Assembly (NCBI GenBank): GCA_025934375.1
Contig: JAICYD010000034.1
Coordinates: forward strand, 1 to 54,616
Direction: 5' to 3'
DNA from: Streptosporangiaceae bacterium
GTDB taxonomy: Bacteria > Actinomycetota > Actinomycetes > Streptosporangiales > Streptosporangiaceae
DNA: 54,616 bases
Below are positions 29,088-41,100 of the stretch, piece by piece. A program made the translations under genes and the position numbers. Below the pieces are notes generated by a model. It searched no databases. It was not told where the DNA came from and saw nothing but the letters and a program-made list of their open reading frames with translations. How positions within the stretch are numbered: the stretch's first letter is position 1; every line of letters starts with the position of its first letter.

Positions 29088-32000
29088 ATGCCATCCGACG
29101 GTCGTCCGGGCCAGGTGTCCGGCGGTCCAGGTCCCGGGCGCGCTGGTGCACGCGGCATCGACCGCGACCTCGCTGGTCCCGGGGTCCCGATCGCCGTCGT
29201 GGGGCTGGCCGCCCTGATGCCCGGGGCTCGCGACGCGGCCGAGTTCTGGCGCAACATCGTCACCGGCCGAGACCTGATCACCGAGCTGCCGGCCGGCCGC
29301 TGGCCCGCCGAGGAGTTCTACGACCCCGACCCGTCGACGCCGGACACGACCTACAGCCGCCGCGGCGCGTTCCTGCCGGAAATCGAGTTCGACCCCCTCG
29401 CCCACGGGCTGCCGCCCGCCACGCTGGCGGCCATCGACCCCGCGCAGCTGCTGGGCCTGACCGTCGCCGACGCGCTGCTGGGCGACCTCGACCGGAACCT
29501 GGCCGCGCCGCTGGACCGGGAACGCGTCAGCGTCATCCTCGGCAGCTCCACGCTCAGCCGGGTCGGCACGATGGACGCGCGCATCCAGCGTCCGCTGTGG
29601 CTCAAGGCGCTCCGCGAGCAAGGGATCGAGGAAGCCCAGGCGCAAGAGGCCTGTGACCGGATCGCCGAGCAGTACGTGCCGTGGCAGGAGGACTCGTTCC
29701 CGGGCCTGCTATCCAACGTGGTCGCCGGCCGGATCGCGAACCGGCTCGACCTGCACGGCACCAACTGCACCGTCGACGCCGCCTGTGCCAGCTCGCTGGC
29801 GGCGGTGTCGGCGGCGGCGAACGAGCTGGCGCTGGGAAAGGCGGACCTGGTCCTCACGGGCGGCGTGGACGCGACGAACAACCCCCTTATGTACGTGTGC
29901 TTCAGCAAGACACCGGCCCTGTCCCCGACCGGCGATGCCCGCCCCTTCTCCGAGGACGCCGACGGCACGCTGCTCGGCGAGGGCCTGGCGATGCTGGCGC
30001 TGCGGCGGCTGGACGCCGCCGAGCGGGACGGCGACCGGATCTACGCGGTGATCCGCGGGCTCGGAACCTCCTCCGACGGAAAGGGAGGTGCCATCTACGC
30101 GCCGATGGCCACGGGCCAGGCGCGAGCCTTGCGGCGGGCGTACGCGAGCGCCGGGTACGGGCCCGACACGGTGGAGCTGGTGGAGGCGCACGGTACCGCG
30201 ACCCGCGCCGGGGACGCCGCCGAGTTCACGTCCCTGCGGGAGGTCTTCGGCGAGACGGGACGGCCGGGCACCGGATGGTGCGCGCTGGGCAGCGTCAAAT
30301 CCCAGATCGGCCACACGAAGGCCGCGGCGGGAGCCGCCGGGCTGATCAAGGTCGTGCTCGCGCTGCACCAGCGGGTGCTTCCCCCGACCATCAAGGTCCG
30401 CACGCCCAATCCCGGCCTCGGGATCGAGGCCAGCCCCTTCTACCTGAACACCACGGTGCGCCCGTGGACGCGGCGCGCGGACCACCCGCGCCGGGCGTCG
30501 GTGTCGAGCTTCGGTTTCGGTGGCGCGAACTACCACGTCGCGCTGGAGGAGTACGGCGGGGTCGACGCGTCCCGAGGCCGCCGGGCCGCGCGCGTCCTGG
30601 CCGCCGCGAGCGAACTGGTTCTCCTCAGCGGCGACTCGCCCGGGGACCTGCGCGCGCGCCTGCTCGACGACGGCCACGGGCGCCCGGCCCCGATCCTGGC
30701 CGAGCTGGCGGCCGAATCGCGGCGCCATTTCGACCACGGCCAGCCGTGCCGGCTGGCAGTGGTCGCCACCGGCGCGGATGACCTGCGCGAGAAGCTCGAC
30801 CGCGCCGGCGAGATGGCCGGGCGGCAGCCCGACTCCGCGTTCGCCCTTCCTGGCGGCGTCTGCTACGACTGCGGGCCCGCCGTCCCGGGCCGGATCGCGT
30901 TCGTCTTCCCCGGGCAGGGGTCGCAGTACACCGGGATGGGCGGCGACATCGCCATGGCCTTCCCGGCGGCGCAGGACGTGTGGGACCTCGCGGCGGGCCT
31001 CGACCTGGGCGAGCAAGCCCTGAGCGACATCGTGTTCCCGGTGCCGGCCTTCACCGATGAGCAGCGCGCGGGGCAAGAGCGCCGGCTGACCGACACGCGG
31101 TGGGCGCAGCCGGCGCTGGCCGCGCACAGCCTGTCCATGCTCGCCCTGCTCGCCTCGATCGGCGTCGAGCCGGACTGCGCGGCGGGTCACAGCCTCGGCG
31201 AGCTGGTCGCCCTGCACGCCGCCGGCGCGATGGACGCCGAGAGCCTGCTGCGATTGGCCCGTCATCGAGGCGAACTGCTGGCGCGGATGGACGGCGAGCC
31301 CGGCACGATGCTCGCGGTCGGCGCGGACGCGGACGCGGTCGCGGCGGCGATCAGGGAATCGGCGCTCGCGGACCTGTGGCTCGCGAACGTCAACGCGCCG
31401 CGGCAGACCGTCGTCTCGGGGAGCGTGCGGGCGATCGAGGAACTGCGCGGACGGTTGTCCACGGCCGGCGTCACCGCGCGCCGCCTCGCGGTGTCGGCCG
31501 CGTTCCACAGCCCGCTGGCGCGCTTCGCCGTGGAGCCGCTGCGCGAGTTCCTAGGGAAGCTAGAGCTGGCCACGCCGCGCATCGATGTCTACGGCAACGC
31601 CGACGCGGCGATCTACCGCGCTGAGCCCGACGCGATCCGCGGCAGGCTCGCCGAGCATCCGGCCGCGCCGGTCAGGTTCGGTGACCAGATCGAGGCAATG
31701 TACGCCGACGGCGTGCGGACGTTCATCGAGGTGGGCGCCGGGTCCGCGCTCACCGGGCTGATCGGGCAGATTCTCGGCGACCGCGATCACGTGGCGGTCA
31801 GCCTGGACAAGCGCGGCCGCGACGGCGTGACCGCGTGGCATGAAGCCGTCGGCCGTCTCGCGGTGCGAGGCGTGCCGATGGACCTGCCCAAGCTCTCGCC
31901 GGGCGGGAATCCAGCGTCAGCAAGGCCAGCGCCCCGCGCGGCCGCTCCCCGGATGTCCGTGCGCGTCAACGGAACGGGCTACGTCCCGCCTCCGGCGCCG

Positions 32001-35000
32001 AAACCGGTCCGGCCGCCGCCAACCCCGCCCGCGCCCTCCCTTCCCGCGCCCTCCCTTCCAATACCGACTCTTCCGGAGCCCGCCGCCCCCATGACCGAGC
32101 CCGACCCCGCCGCCCAGTGGCTCGCCGCCGCCCAGGAGTTGCAGCGCCAGACCGCCGAGGCGCACATGCACTTCCAGCGCGTGCTCGCAGACTCGCACCA
32201 GGCCTTCCTCCAGATGGCCGAGAACACGTTCGCGGCCTTCGCCGGGCAGCCGCCACCGCTGCCAGGCCTGGCCGCCGCCCCGCCGCTCCCGCCAGTGGTC
32301 TCCATGCCCGCGGCGCCTGTCTCCATGCCTACGGCGCCTGTCTCCATGCCTGCGGCAGCGGGGCCGCGGGCCGCCTCGCCGGCGACCCCGGAACCGCCGA
32401 TCCCGCAGGCATACAGTCCCGCGCCACCGCCAGCGGGGACCACCGAGACCACCGAGCCGGTGAGCCTCGCGTTGCTGCTGTCCGTCGTCGCCGACAAGAC
32501 CGGCTACCCGGTGAACATGCTCAACGGCGGCATGGACCTGGAAACCGACCTCGGTATCGACTCGATCAAGAAGGTGGAGATCTTCGCGGCGGTCCGCGAG
32601 CGGGCCGAGGGCCTGCCGCCGACCGACTCCCCGGAGATGGAGCTGCTCTTCCAGGCGCGCTCGCTGGACGAGGTCATGCGCCTGTCCGCTGGCAGCACTG
32701 CCACCGACACCACTGCCACCGACACCACTGCCACCGACACCGGTGCGGTCCCAGGCGTCGCCGATGCCGGCGCCGCCGGGCACGGTCCCGCGGTAGCGCT
32801 CCAGCGGATACCGGTCAAGGCGGTCGCCGCTCCCGCGTGCGGGCTGGCGCTGGCGGGCCTGGGAGGCGGGCCGATCACCGTCGTCGACGGCGGCAGCGAA
32901 CTGGCCGCGGCCGTGGTCACGCGACTCGACGCGCACGGCATCCGGGCCACGGCCGGGGATGTGCCCGAGCGCGACGCGTGGGGGGCGATCCTGCTGGGCG
33001 GGCTGGCACCCGTATCCGGCCCCGAGCAGGCCGGATCCGTCAGCAGAGCCGCCTTCCAGGCCGCCCGCGCGGTGGCCGCCAGCATGGAGGAGCGCGGCGG
33101 GGTGTTCGTGACCGTGCAGGACACGGGCGGCTGCTTCGGGCTGAAAGACCCCGATCAGCAGCGCGCCTGGCTCGGCGGCCTGGCCGCGCTCACCCGGACG
33201 GCGGCCAAGGAGTGGCCGCTGGCCGCGGTCAAGGCGATCGACTGTCAGCGCGGTGAGCGCGATAGCGCGGCCGTAGCCGCGGCGATCGTCGACGAGCTGG
33301 TCACCGGCGGGGGCACGCTCGACGTCGGCCTGCGGGCCGACGGCACCCGATGGGCCCTGGCCGACGGTGAGCCGATGCCAGCGCCCGCCCCCGACCCGCC
33401 CCTGTCTCCCGGCTCCGTCCTCGTGGTCTCCGGCGGCGCCCGCGGCGTCACCGCGGCCGCGCTGGTCTCGCTGGCGCTGGTCTCGCTGGCGTCGGGGGTC
33501 CAGCCGCGCATGCTGCTCATCGGACGCACCACGCTCGCCGACGAGCCTGAGTTCCTGGCCGCGGCCCGTGACCTGCCAGCCCTGACCCGGCTCCTGGCCG
33601 AACGAGGGCACTCAGGTGACTCCCCGGCGCAACTGGCCATCCAGGCGCGCGCGATCCTGGCCCGGCGAGAGGCGCGCGGGACGCTCGCCGCTTTGGAGCA
33701 GGCCGGGGCCACCGTGCGCTACGCCGCGCTGGACATCACGGACCGCGAGGCCGTGCGCCGCGAGCTGGCTCGCGTGCGCCAGGAATGGGGACCCGTCACC
33801 GGACTTGTGCACGGGGCCGGGGTCCTCGCCGACAAGCGCATCGCGAACAAGACCGACGAGCAGTTCGACCACGTGTACGCCACCAAGGTCGCAGGGCTGC
33901 GCGCCCTGCTGGAGGCCACCTCATCCGACCCGCTGGAACTGCTGTGCGCCTTCTCGTCCGTCGCGGCGCGCTACGGCAACCCTGGGCAGTGCGACTACGC
34001 GATGGCGAACGAGGTCCTCAACCAGGTCGTGCGGGCCGAGCGGCAGCGGCGACCGTCCTGCCGAGTCCACGCGCTCGGCTGGGGCCCGTGGGACGCCGGC
34101 ATGGTCACCGCGTCCCATGCCGCGCACTTCACCAGGCTCGGCGTACCGCTCATCCCGCTCGCCGCGGGCGCGCGAGCCTTCGCCGCGGAACTGAGCGCGG
34201 CCGACGACACGGCCCCCGTGCTCGTCGCCGCCGCGCGTGAGCGGGACGGCGGCCCGCTGGCGACCGGGCCGTCCACGGTGGCCGTCGAGGCCACCGTCAG
34301 CGCGCGCACGCACGGCTTCCTGCGCGACCACGCCCCGGCCGGCGTCCCCGTGCTCCCGCTGGCGATGGCAATGGAGTGGTTCGCCGCCGCGGGACACTCG
34401 TGCCACCCCGGCCGCGCAACGTTCCTGTCCGACATCCGGGTCCTGAGCCGGGTCGAGCTTCCCGGCCTGGCGGCGGGCGGCCATCGGTTCACGATCGCGG
34501 GCACCGGGGCTGAGCACGATCCCGGAGCACTCGACCTCCAGCTGACCTCAGCCGGCGCGGCGCACTACCGGGCACGCCTCATCGCACCGGCCGCGCCGCC
34601 GCGCGCCTGGGACCCGCCCGACGAAATGGGCGAGCCCTTCACCGGGCCCATCTACGAAGCCGCCGAGCTGTTCCATGGTCCCCGTTTCCGCGTTCTGCGC
34701 GGACTGCGGGGCCTGTCCCGCCGCGGCGCCGAGGCGCGGGTCGCCGGGGTCCGCGCGATCGGCTGGCCCGGCGGTCCCTGGTGGACGGACCCGGCCGCGA
34801 TCGACGGCGCTTTGCAGGCGGCGGTCCTATGGGCCGGGCACGCCGCCGGGGACGCCACGCTGCCCATGAGCGTGGACGCGCTCCGCGTCCATCACGCGGG
34901 ACCAGCCCCGGGGACGTTGCGTTGCCTCGTGCACGCTACATCCATCGCCGCTGACCAGAGCCGCTGCGACATCGCGCTGCTCGACGAGGACGGACAAGTC

Positions 35001-35120
35001 CGCACGGAACTGCTCGGCGTCAGCCTCATCCGCCGGCCCGACCTGGCGCCGGCAAACGGCGCCCGCGCCCTGGGCGCGGATGGCCTCGTCGTCACCGCCG
35101 CGCCGGCGCGTACCGCGTGA
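29088..35120 (+). CDS. PUFA-synthase-like subunit KS-AT-ACP-KR-DH' (PfaA-like)
   Basis: About 2010 residues. KS (about 34-480) has the DAACASS cysteine near 231 and the histidines in VEAHGT and QIGHTK. AT (about 606-920) has [14 protein letters not shown] and AAFHSP. A Pro/Ala-rich linker with SMPxAPV repeats leads to a single ACP (about 1122-1200) with [11 protein letters not shown], the form typical of PUFA-synthase ACPs. A 15-bp repeat (ATDT) follows. The KR (structural half about 1250-1440, catalytic half from about 1445) has [17 protein letters not shown] and DYAMANE. The C-terminus (about 1741 on; [15 protein letters not shown]) is a PKS-type DH-like domain as in PfaA. Having one ACP is unusual, since EPA/DHA synthases carry several in tandem. 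The stop overlaps the next gene's GTG start (GTGA). Confidence 0.9.
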   Translation: MPSDGRPGQVSGGPGPGRAGARGIDRDLAGPGVPIAVVGLAALMPGARDAAEFWRNIVTGRDLITELPAGRWPAEEFYDPDPSTPDTTYSRRGAFLPEIEFDPLAHGLPPATLAAIDPAQLLGLTVADALLGDLDRNLAAPLDRERVSVILGSSTLSRVGTMDARIQRPLWLKALREQGIEEAQAQEACDRIAEQYVPWQEDSFPGLLSNVVAGRIANRLDLHGTNCTVDAACASSLAAVSAAANELALGKADLVLTGGVDATNNPLMYVCFSKTPALSPTGDARPFSEDADGTLLGEGLAMLALRRLDAAERDGDRIYAVIRGLGTSSDGKGGAIYAPMATGQARALRRAYASAGYGPDTVELVEAHGTATRAGDAAEFTSLREVFGETGRPGTGWCALGSVKSQIGHTKAAAGAAGLIKVVLALHQRVLPPTIKVRTPNPGLGIEASPFYLNTTVRPWTRRADHPRRASVSSFGFGGANYHVALEEYGGVDASRGRRAARVLAAASELVLLSGDSPGDLRARLLDDGHGRPAPILAELAAESRRHFDHGQPCRLAVVATGADDLREKLDRAGEMAGRQPDSAFALPGGVCYDCGPAVPGRIAFVFPGQGSQYTGMGGDIAMAFPAAQDVWDLAAGLDLGEQALSDIVFPVPAFTDEQRAGQERRLTDTRWAQPALAAHSLSMLALLASIGVEPDCAAGHSLGELVALHAAGAMDAESLLRLARHRGELLARMDGEPGTMLAVGADADAVAAAIRESALADLWLANVNAPRQTVVSGSVRAIEELRGRLSTAGVTARRLAVSAAFHSPLARFAVEPLREFLGKLELATPRIDVYGNADAAIYRAEPDAIRGRLAEHPAAPVRFGDQIEAMYADGVRTFIEVGAGSALTGLIGQILGDRDHVAVSLDKRGRDGVTAWHEAVGRLAVRGVPMDLPKLSPGGNPASARPAPRAAAPRMSVRVNGTGYVPPPAPKPVRPPPTPPAPSLPAPSLPIPTLPEPAAPMTEPDPAAQWLAAAQELQRQTAEAHMHFQRVLADSHQAFLQMAENTFAAFAGQPPPLPGLAAAPPLPPVVSMPAAPVSMPTAPVSMPAAAGPRAASPATPEPPIPQAYSPAPPPAGTTETTEPVSLALLLSVVADKTGYPVNMLNGGMDLETDLGIDSIKKVEIFAAVRERAEGLPPTDSPEMELLFQARSLDEVMRLSAGSTATDTTATDTTATDTGAVPGVADAGAAGHGPAVALQRIPVKAVAAPACGLALAGLGGGPITVVDGGSELAAAVVTRLDAHGIRATAGDVPERDAWGAILLGGLAPVSGPEQAGSVSRAAFQAARAVAASMEERGGVFVTVQDTGGCFGLKDPDQQRAWLGGLAALTRTAAKEWPLAAVKAIDCQRGERDSAAVAAAIVDELVTGGGTLDVGLRADGTRWALADGEPMPAPAPDPPLSPGSVLVVSGGARGVTAAALVSLALVSLASGVQPRMLLIGRTTLADEPEFLAAARDLPALTRLLAERGHSGDSPAQLAIQARAILARREARGTLAALEQAGATVRYAALDITDREAVRRELARVRQEWGPVTGLVHGAGVLADKRIANKTDEQFDHVYATKVAGLRALLEATSSDPLELLCAFSSVAARYGNPGQCDYAMANEVLNQVVRAERQRRPSCRVHALGWGPWDAGMVTASHAAHFTRLGVPLIPLAAGARAFAAELSAADDTAPVLVAAARERDGGPLATGPSTVAVEATVSARTHGFLRDHAPAGVPVLPLAMAMEWFAAAGHSCHPGRATFLSDIRVLSRVELPGLAAGGHRFTIAGTGAEHDPGALDLQLTSAGAAHYRARLIAPAAPPRAWDPPDEMGEPFTGPIYEAAELFHGPRFRVLRGLRGLSRRGAEARVAGVRAIGWPGGPWWTDPAAIDGALQAAVLWAGHAAGDATLPMSVDALRVHHAGPAPGTLRCLVHATSIAADQSRCDIALLDEDGQVRTELLGVSLIRRPDLAPANGARALGADGLVVTAAPARTA
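32700..32744 (+). repeat. In-frame 15-bp tandem repeat (ATDT-type) after the ACP
   Basis: Three 15-bp units of GCCACCGACACCACT (the last diverged) encode [15 protein letters not shown] just downstream of the ACP. Nearby in the same gene are 21-bp units at about 32298-32350 (SMPxAPV) and a duplicated 15-bp unit near 33462 (ALVSL twice). Confidence 0.85.
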
Positions 35121-38100
35121 CAGCGCCGGACGCGCACGGATTCGGGCCCATCGCCATCGTCGGCCGCGGATGCGTGCTGCCGGGAGCGCTGAGCCCCGGG
35201 CAGTTCTGGGACAACATCGCCTCCGGGCGGGTCAGCCTGGACGCGGTGCGGCCCGAGGACTGGCGCCTGCCGCCGGCCGGGGACGGGGGCGGGGCAGCCT
35301 CCGGCTCGGCCAGGCTGGCGACGGCGGGCCTCGTGCGCGGCTTCGCGGAGGTCTTCGATCCCGAAGGCTTCGCCGTTGACGCCGGACAGGTCGCGGCGTA
35401 TGACCCCGCGCTTCAGTGGGTCCTGCACGCGGGCCGGGCCGCGCTTCGCGAGGCCGGAGACCGCGCGCGTCCGGCGCGGACCGGGCTCATCCTCGGCAAC
35501 CTGGGGTATCCGAGCCGGAGCCTGGCCGCGTATGCCGAGCGGATCTGGCTGGCCGGCCGCCCGGACCTGCGCGCCGCCCTTCCCGAAGTACCCAGCGCGG
35601 CCGATCCCCGCGCCCGCTTCTGCCCGGGGATGTGGGCGCACACGGCGGCCAACGCCCTGGGCCTGCACGGCGGCTCGCTCGCCCTGGACGCGGCGTGCGC
35701 CTCCGCGCTGTACGCCGTCAAGATCGCCTGCGACCGGCTGCACGACGGCACGGCGGATCTCATGCTGGCCGGCGCGGTGAGCGGCTGCGACGGGCTGATC
35801 ATCGATTCCGGATTCGAGGCCCTGGGCGCGCTGAGCGCGACTGGCCGCAGCAGGCCGTTCCAGCGCGGGGCGGACGGGCTCGTCCCCGCCGAAGGCACGG
35901 CCCTGCTCGCCCTCATGCGACTGCGCGACGCGGTGGCCGCGCGCGCCCCCGTCCTCGGCGTCGTGCGGGGCGTCGGGCTGTCGAATGACGGGCGCAGCGG
36001 CGGGTTCCTCGCACCCGCTGAAGAAGGCCAGGTCCGCGCCATGCGCGCGGCGTACGATCAGGCGGGGGCCGGCCCGGACACGGTGGAACTGCTGGAGTGC
36101 CACGCCACGGGAACGCCGCTCGGCGACGCGGTCGAGGCCCGGTCAGCCGCGCGCTTCTTCGGCGGACGAGACGAACCGCTCCCCATCGGGGCGGTGAAGT
36201 CGAACGTGGGCCACCTGCTGACCGCCTCCGGCGCGGCCGGCCTGCTCAAGCTGCTGTCCGCGATCCACGAGGGAACGCTTCCGGCGACGGCCGACGTCGC
36301 CGACCCCATCGAGGAGCTCCGCGACGGCCCGCTGCGCCTGCTGACGGCGAGCGAACCGTGGCCGGGACGACGGCGACGCGCGGCGATCAGCGCCTTCGGG
36401 TTCGGCGGCAACAACGCCCATCTCATCATCGAGGCCTTCGACGGCGCACCGGACACGTTCAGCGTCGCGGTACCCCGGTACCCGGAACGCGGAGCCCCGG
36501 CCCAGGCGGAAATCGCGATCGTCGCCATCGGCGCCCGAGTCGCCGGCCTGGGCGCCGGCCCGCTCCGGGATGCCCTGCTGCGCGGGCAGGCCCCCGACCA
36601 GCCCCCACCCGACATCGAGGTCGCGCTCGATGGCCTGCGCTATCCGCCGCGCGACCTCGGCGAGACGCTCGGCCAGCAGGTGCTGGTGCTGGAAGCCGCC
36701 CGCGAAGCCGCGGCCGAAATCGACCTGCCCCCCGAGCGCACGGCCGTCCTGGTCGGACTGGGCTGCGACCCGGAGACCACCCGGGTCCACGCCCGCCGGC
36801 GCCTGGGCGCCTGGCTGCCGCGGCTTGCGGCAGGGCCGGGCGCGGAGGCCGGGAACGAGTTCAGCCCGCCGCTGACCGCCGCCCGGGTCCTCGGCGCCAT
36901 GGCGAACATCACGGCCAACCGCATCAGCGGACAGCTGGGGCTGACCGGGCCCGGCTTCGCCGTGTGCGCCGAGGAAGCCTCCGGGATCGCGGCACTGGAA
37001 CTGGCGGCCCGGGCGCTGCGGGCCAGGGAAGCCGACGCGGCCCTCGTCGGCGCGGTCGACCTCTGCGATGAGCCCGTGCACCGCGCCGCCGTCACCGAGC
37101 TCGGCCTCACCGCGGACCCGGCTGACGCGGCGGTCGTCCTCGTGCTCAAGCGACTGGACGACGCGCGACGCGCCGGCGACCGGGTCATCGCAGTGCTTGA
37201 CCGGGAACCGCTCGACCGGGAACCGCTGGACCGGGAGCCAGGCGCCGGCGCGACCGCCGGATCCGTGACCGGCGACCTGTTCGGCGTGTCGCACGCCGCC
37301 CGCGGCCTGCTCAACGTGGCCGTCGCGGGGCTCGCGCTCCGGCACCGCGCCCGGCCACTGGCGGGACAGCGCGCGCGGCCACGCCTCGGCGCGGCCACGG
37401 CCGACGTCATCACCCCGGTGCTCGGTGCCCCGCCCGCCCGCATCCGCCTGCGCGCCGCCGATAGCGCCCCCTGGGCGCCCGGTCCGGTGCCCCGGCTGCA
37501 CGTCTACTCGGGGGCGACGCGGTCGGACGTTCTCGCCGCCATCGGCTCTGGCCAGGAGAGCGACACCGGCCCGGCCCGGCTCGCCGTCCTCGCCCGCGAC
37601 CCCGCGCACCTGGCCGGCCAGCTCGCCGCCGCCCGGGCGTGGCTCGACGGCGGCGCGCTGCGCCCGCCCGGCATGGCCTTTCGCGAGATCCCGGTCAGCG
37701 GGGAGACAGCGTTCGTCTACACCAAGGGCTCGGCCTTCTACCCGGGCATGGGAGCCGACCTCGCGCTCGCCTTCGCCCCGCTGGCCGACAGCATCGACGA
37801 GGCGGCCCTGGTCTCCTGGATCTACGAGGGCCGCGAAAGGCCAAACGACTCCCTCGACCAGATCCTCGCCGTGGGCTTCATCGCGCGCCTGCACACCCGG
37901 ATCAGCCGGGAGGTGCTCGGCATCGAGCCGCAGGCCGCGATCGGATACTCCTCCGGGGAATCGGCGGCCCTCGTCGCGCTGGGCGTCTGGAACGACGTGA
38001 CGGCCATGTCCGCCGACGCGCGCGCCAGCGGGCTGTTCACGCACGACCTGGGCGGCGAACTGCGCGCCGTGCGCCGCTTCTGGGCCCGCAACGGCATCGC

Positions 38101-41100
38101 GGGGCAGCGGTGGGCCGGCTACATCCTCTCGGCGGATCCGGAGCTGGTCCGGGACATGGTCGCCGGCGAGCGGGCCGTGCACCTGACGGCGGTCTGCGCC
38201 CCCGGAACCTGCGTGGTCGCCGGGGAGGAGCAGGCCTGCGCGGCCTTCGTCGAGCGCTTCGACCCCGCCTCCCGCATCCGGATCCAGTACGACCTCGTCG
38301 CGCACGCACCCGAGCTGGCCGACGTGCGCGACCGCTGGCACGCCCTGCACCGCCGCCCGACGACGAGCGTGCCCGGACTCCGGTTCTACCGGGGAGCGAC
38401 CGGCGACTGGTACCACCCGACCGAGCAGAGCGCCGCGGACGCGATCACCGAGCAGATGCTCTCATCGGTCGACTTCCCCACCGTGATCGAGCGCGCCTGG
38501 CAAGACGGCGTCCGGGTGTTCATCGAGCACGGTCCGGCCGCGCAGTGCACGAACTGGATTCGCCGCATCCTTGGTGACCGGGAGCATGCCGCGGTGGCCC
38601 TGGACACGGTGCGGGACCAAGGCCTGTGGTCGTTGTCGGCCGCGGTCGCGGAGCTGGCCGCCTCGGGCGTCGCGGTACGGCACGACGCGCTGGCGGCCTA
38701 CCTCGCGACGCCTGCGGCCGGGCCGACGCCGGGCGCGACGATCAGCCTGCCCAAGCGCCTCCCGGCGCCGGCGCTCGAACCCGCGCCGGCGCTCGAGCCA
38801 GCGGCCCGGCGGCACCCGGCCTCCGGGCCCGCGGATCCCGGGCCCGCGGCTCCCGGCTACACGGTGATGGAGCGCGCCCCTGACCTCGCTCCCGGGCCGG
38901 GCGGCCGGGAGCCGCTCGTGGCCGACCGCCCGGTGCCGCGGCCGCAGCCCGCCGCCGCGCTGGCGGTCCCGGGCATCGCGCTGGCGGTGCCGGCCTGGCA
39001 GGCCGCCATCACCACCGCGCACGAGCAGTACTTGGACATCCAGGCCGCGGCGCACCTCCGCTTCCTGGCCGGACGCGCCCCGGCCGCGAGCCTTGTCGCG
39101 GCCGGGGCCCGCCAGGGATGGCCAGCGGCCGGGGCGGTCGCCCCCGCCGCGCTCCCCGCCCCGGCCGGCGCGCCCGTGATCGCGCCAGTCGCCGCGCGGG
39201 CCGTCCGGTCGACAATGACCGGGCACCCGGGCCCGCGCTTCGACCGCGCCCAGCTGGAGCACCTCGCCTCTGGCCGGGTATCTGACCTGTTCGGGCCGAT
39301 GTTCGCCGTCCAGGACGCCGACGTGCGGCAGACCCGGATGCCCGGGCCACCGCTCCTGCTCGCCGACCGGGTGACCGGGATCGACGCCGCGAAGGGGTCG
39401 CTTGGCAAGGGTACCATCTGGACCGAGACCGACGTGCCCGCCGGCGCCTGGTACCTCGACCCCGCGGGCCGCATGCCCGCCGGCCTGGTCGTCGAAGCGG
39501 GCCAAGCCGACCTGCTGCTGATCAGCTGGCTGGGGGCCGACCTGGGCAACCGGGGCGAGCGGGTCTACCGCCTGCTCGGCAGCGACGTGACGTTCCACGC
39601 CGCGCCACCCGGGCCCGGCCAGACCCTCACCTTCGAGATCCGCGTCGTCGGGTATGTCGTGCACGGCCCGGTCCGGCTGTTCTTCTTCGAGTACGACTGC
39701 CACGCCGGGGACACGCTGGTGCTCACCGTGCGGGACGGCCAGGCCGGGTTCTTCAACGATGACGAACTGGCCAGTACCGGCGGCGTCCTGTGGGACGCGG
39801 CGACCGTCAGCCCGCCTGCGGGCGCGCCGCTGGATCCGCCCGCCATCCGGTGCACGCGCACGGCCTTCGACTCCGACGCGATCCACGCGCTCGCCCAGGG
39901 CCGCCCCGACGCGTGCTTCGGTCCCGGGTGGGAGGCGGCCCGCGCCCACGTGCGCACCCCGCGCACGGGATCGGGGCGGCTGCGCCTGCTCGATGAGGTC
40001 CCCGTCTTCGACTCGTCCGGCGGACCGTGGGGCCGTGGCTATCTCAGGGCACAGTCGGCCATCAGTCCCGGCGACTGGTACTTCGACGGCCACTTCCACA
40101 ACGACCCGTGCATGCCCGGCACCCTCATGTCCGAGGGCTGCCTGCAGGCCGTCTCGTTCTACCTCACCGCCTGCGGGTACACCATCACCCGGGACGGCTG
40201 GCGATTCGAGCCGGTGCCGGGGCGTCCCGCGCGCATGCGCTGCCGTGGCCAGGTCACTCCGGACAGCAAGCAGCTGACCTACGAGGTCTTCGTCCGCGAG
40301 GTATCCGACGGCCCGCTCCCGACCGTCATCGCCGATGTCCTGGTCACCGTCGACGGCGTGAAGGCGCTGCACGTCGCGGACTGCGCGGTGCGGCTGGCGC
40401 CGGACTGGCCGCTCGAGCACTGGCGGCATCTCGGGCCGCCGGCGGTCCAGCGCACGGCGCAGCCGGTACCGCTCCAGCAGCTGGGCGGCCTCGCCGGGCA
40501 CCGTGACGCCGGGCCCCTCGCCGAGGTCAGCGGAATGCCCCTCGGGTACGCCTCGCTGCTGGCCTGTGCCTGGGGCAAGCCAACCGACGGGCTCGGGCCG
40601 ATGGCCGAGGCGTTCGCGGGCACACGCCGCGGACCACGCCTGCCCGGGCCGCCGTACCACTTCATGAGCAGGATCATCACGGTCGAGGGCCCGTACCAGG
40701 GCATGGCGGTCGGCAGCGCGGTCACCGCGGAGTACGACGTGCCCGGCGAGGCCTGGTACTTCGCCGACAACGCCGAGCCGACCATGCCGGCCGCCGCCTT
40801 GATGGAGATCGCCCTGCAGCCCTGCGGATGGCTCGGCTGCTACGTCGGCAGCCCCGTGCAGATCGACGCGGAGCTGCTGTTCCGCAATCTCGACGGCGAC
40901 GTGCGGTTCCTGCGCGAAGTGCGGCCGGGCACGCGCCGCGTGCGGACCCGGGCCGAGCTCGCCGGCGTGTCCCGAGCCGCCGGAATGATCATCGAGACCT
41001 TCCGGATCGAGTGCCACGCAGACGGAGAGCCGCTGCTGGCGGGCACCGCCGTATTCGGGTACTTCCTCACCACCGCCTTCGAGCAGCAGCCCGGCCTGCC

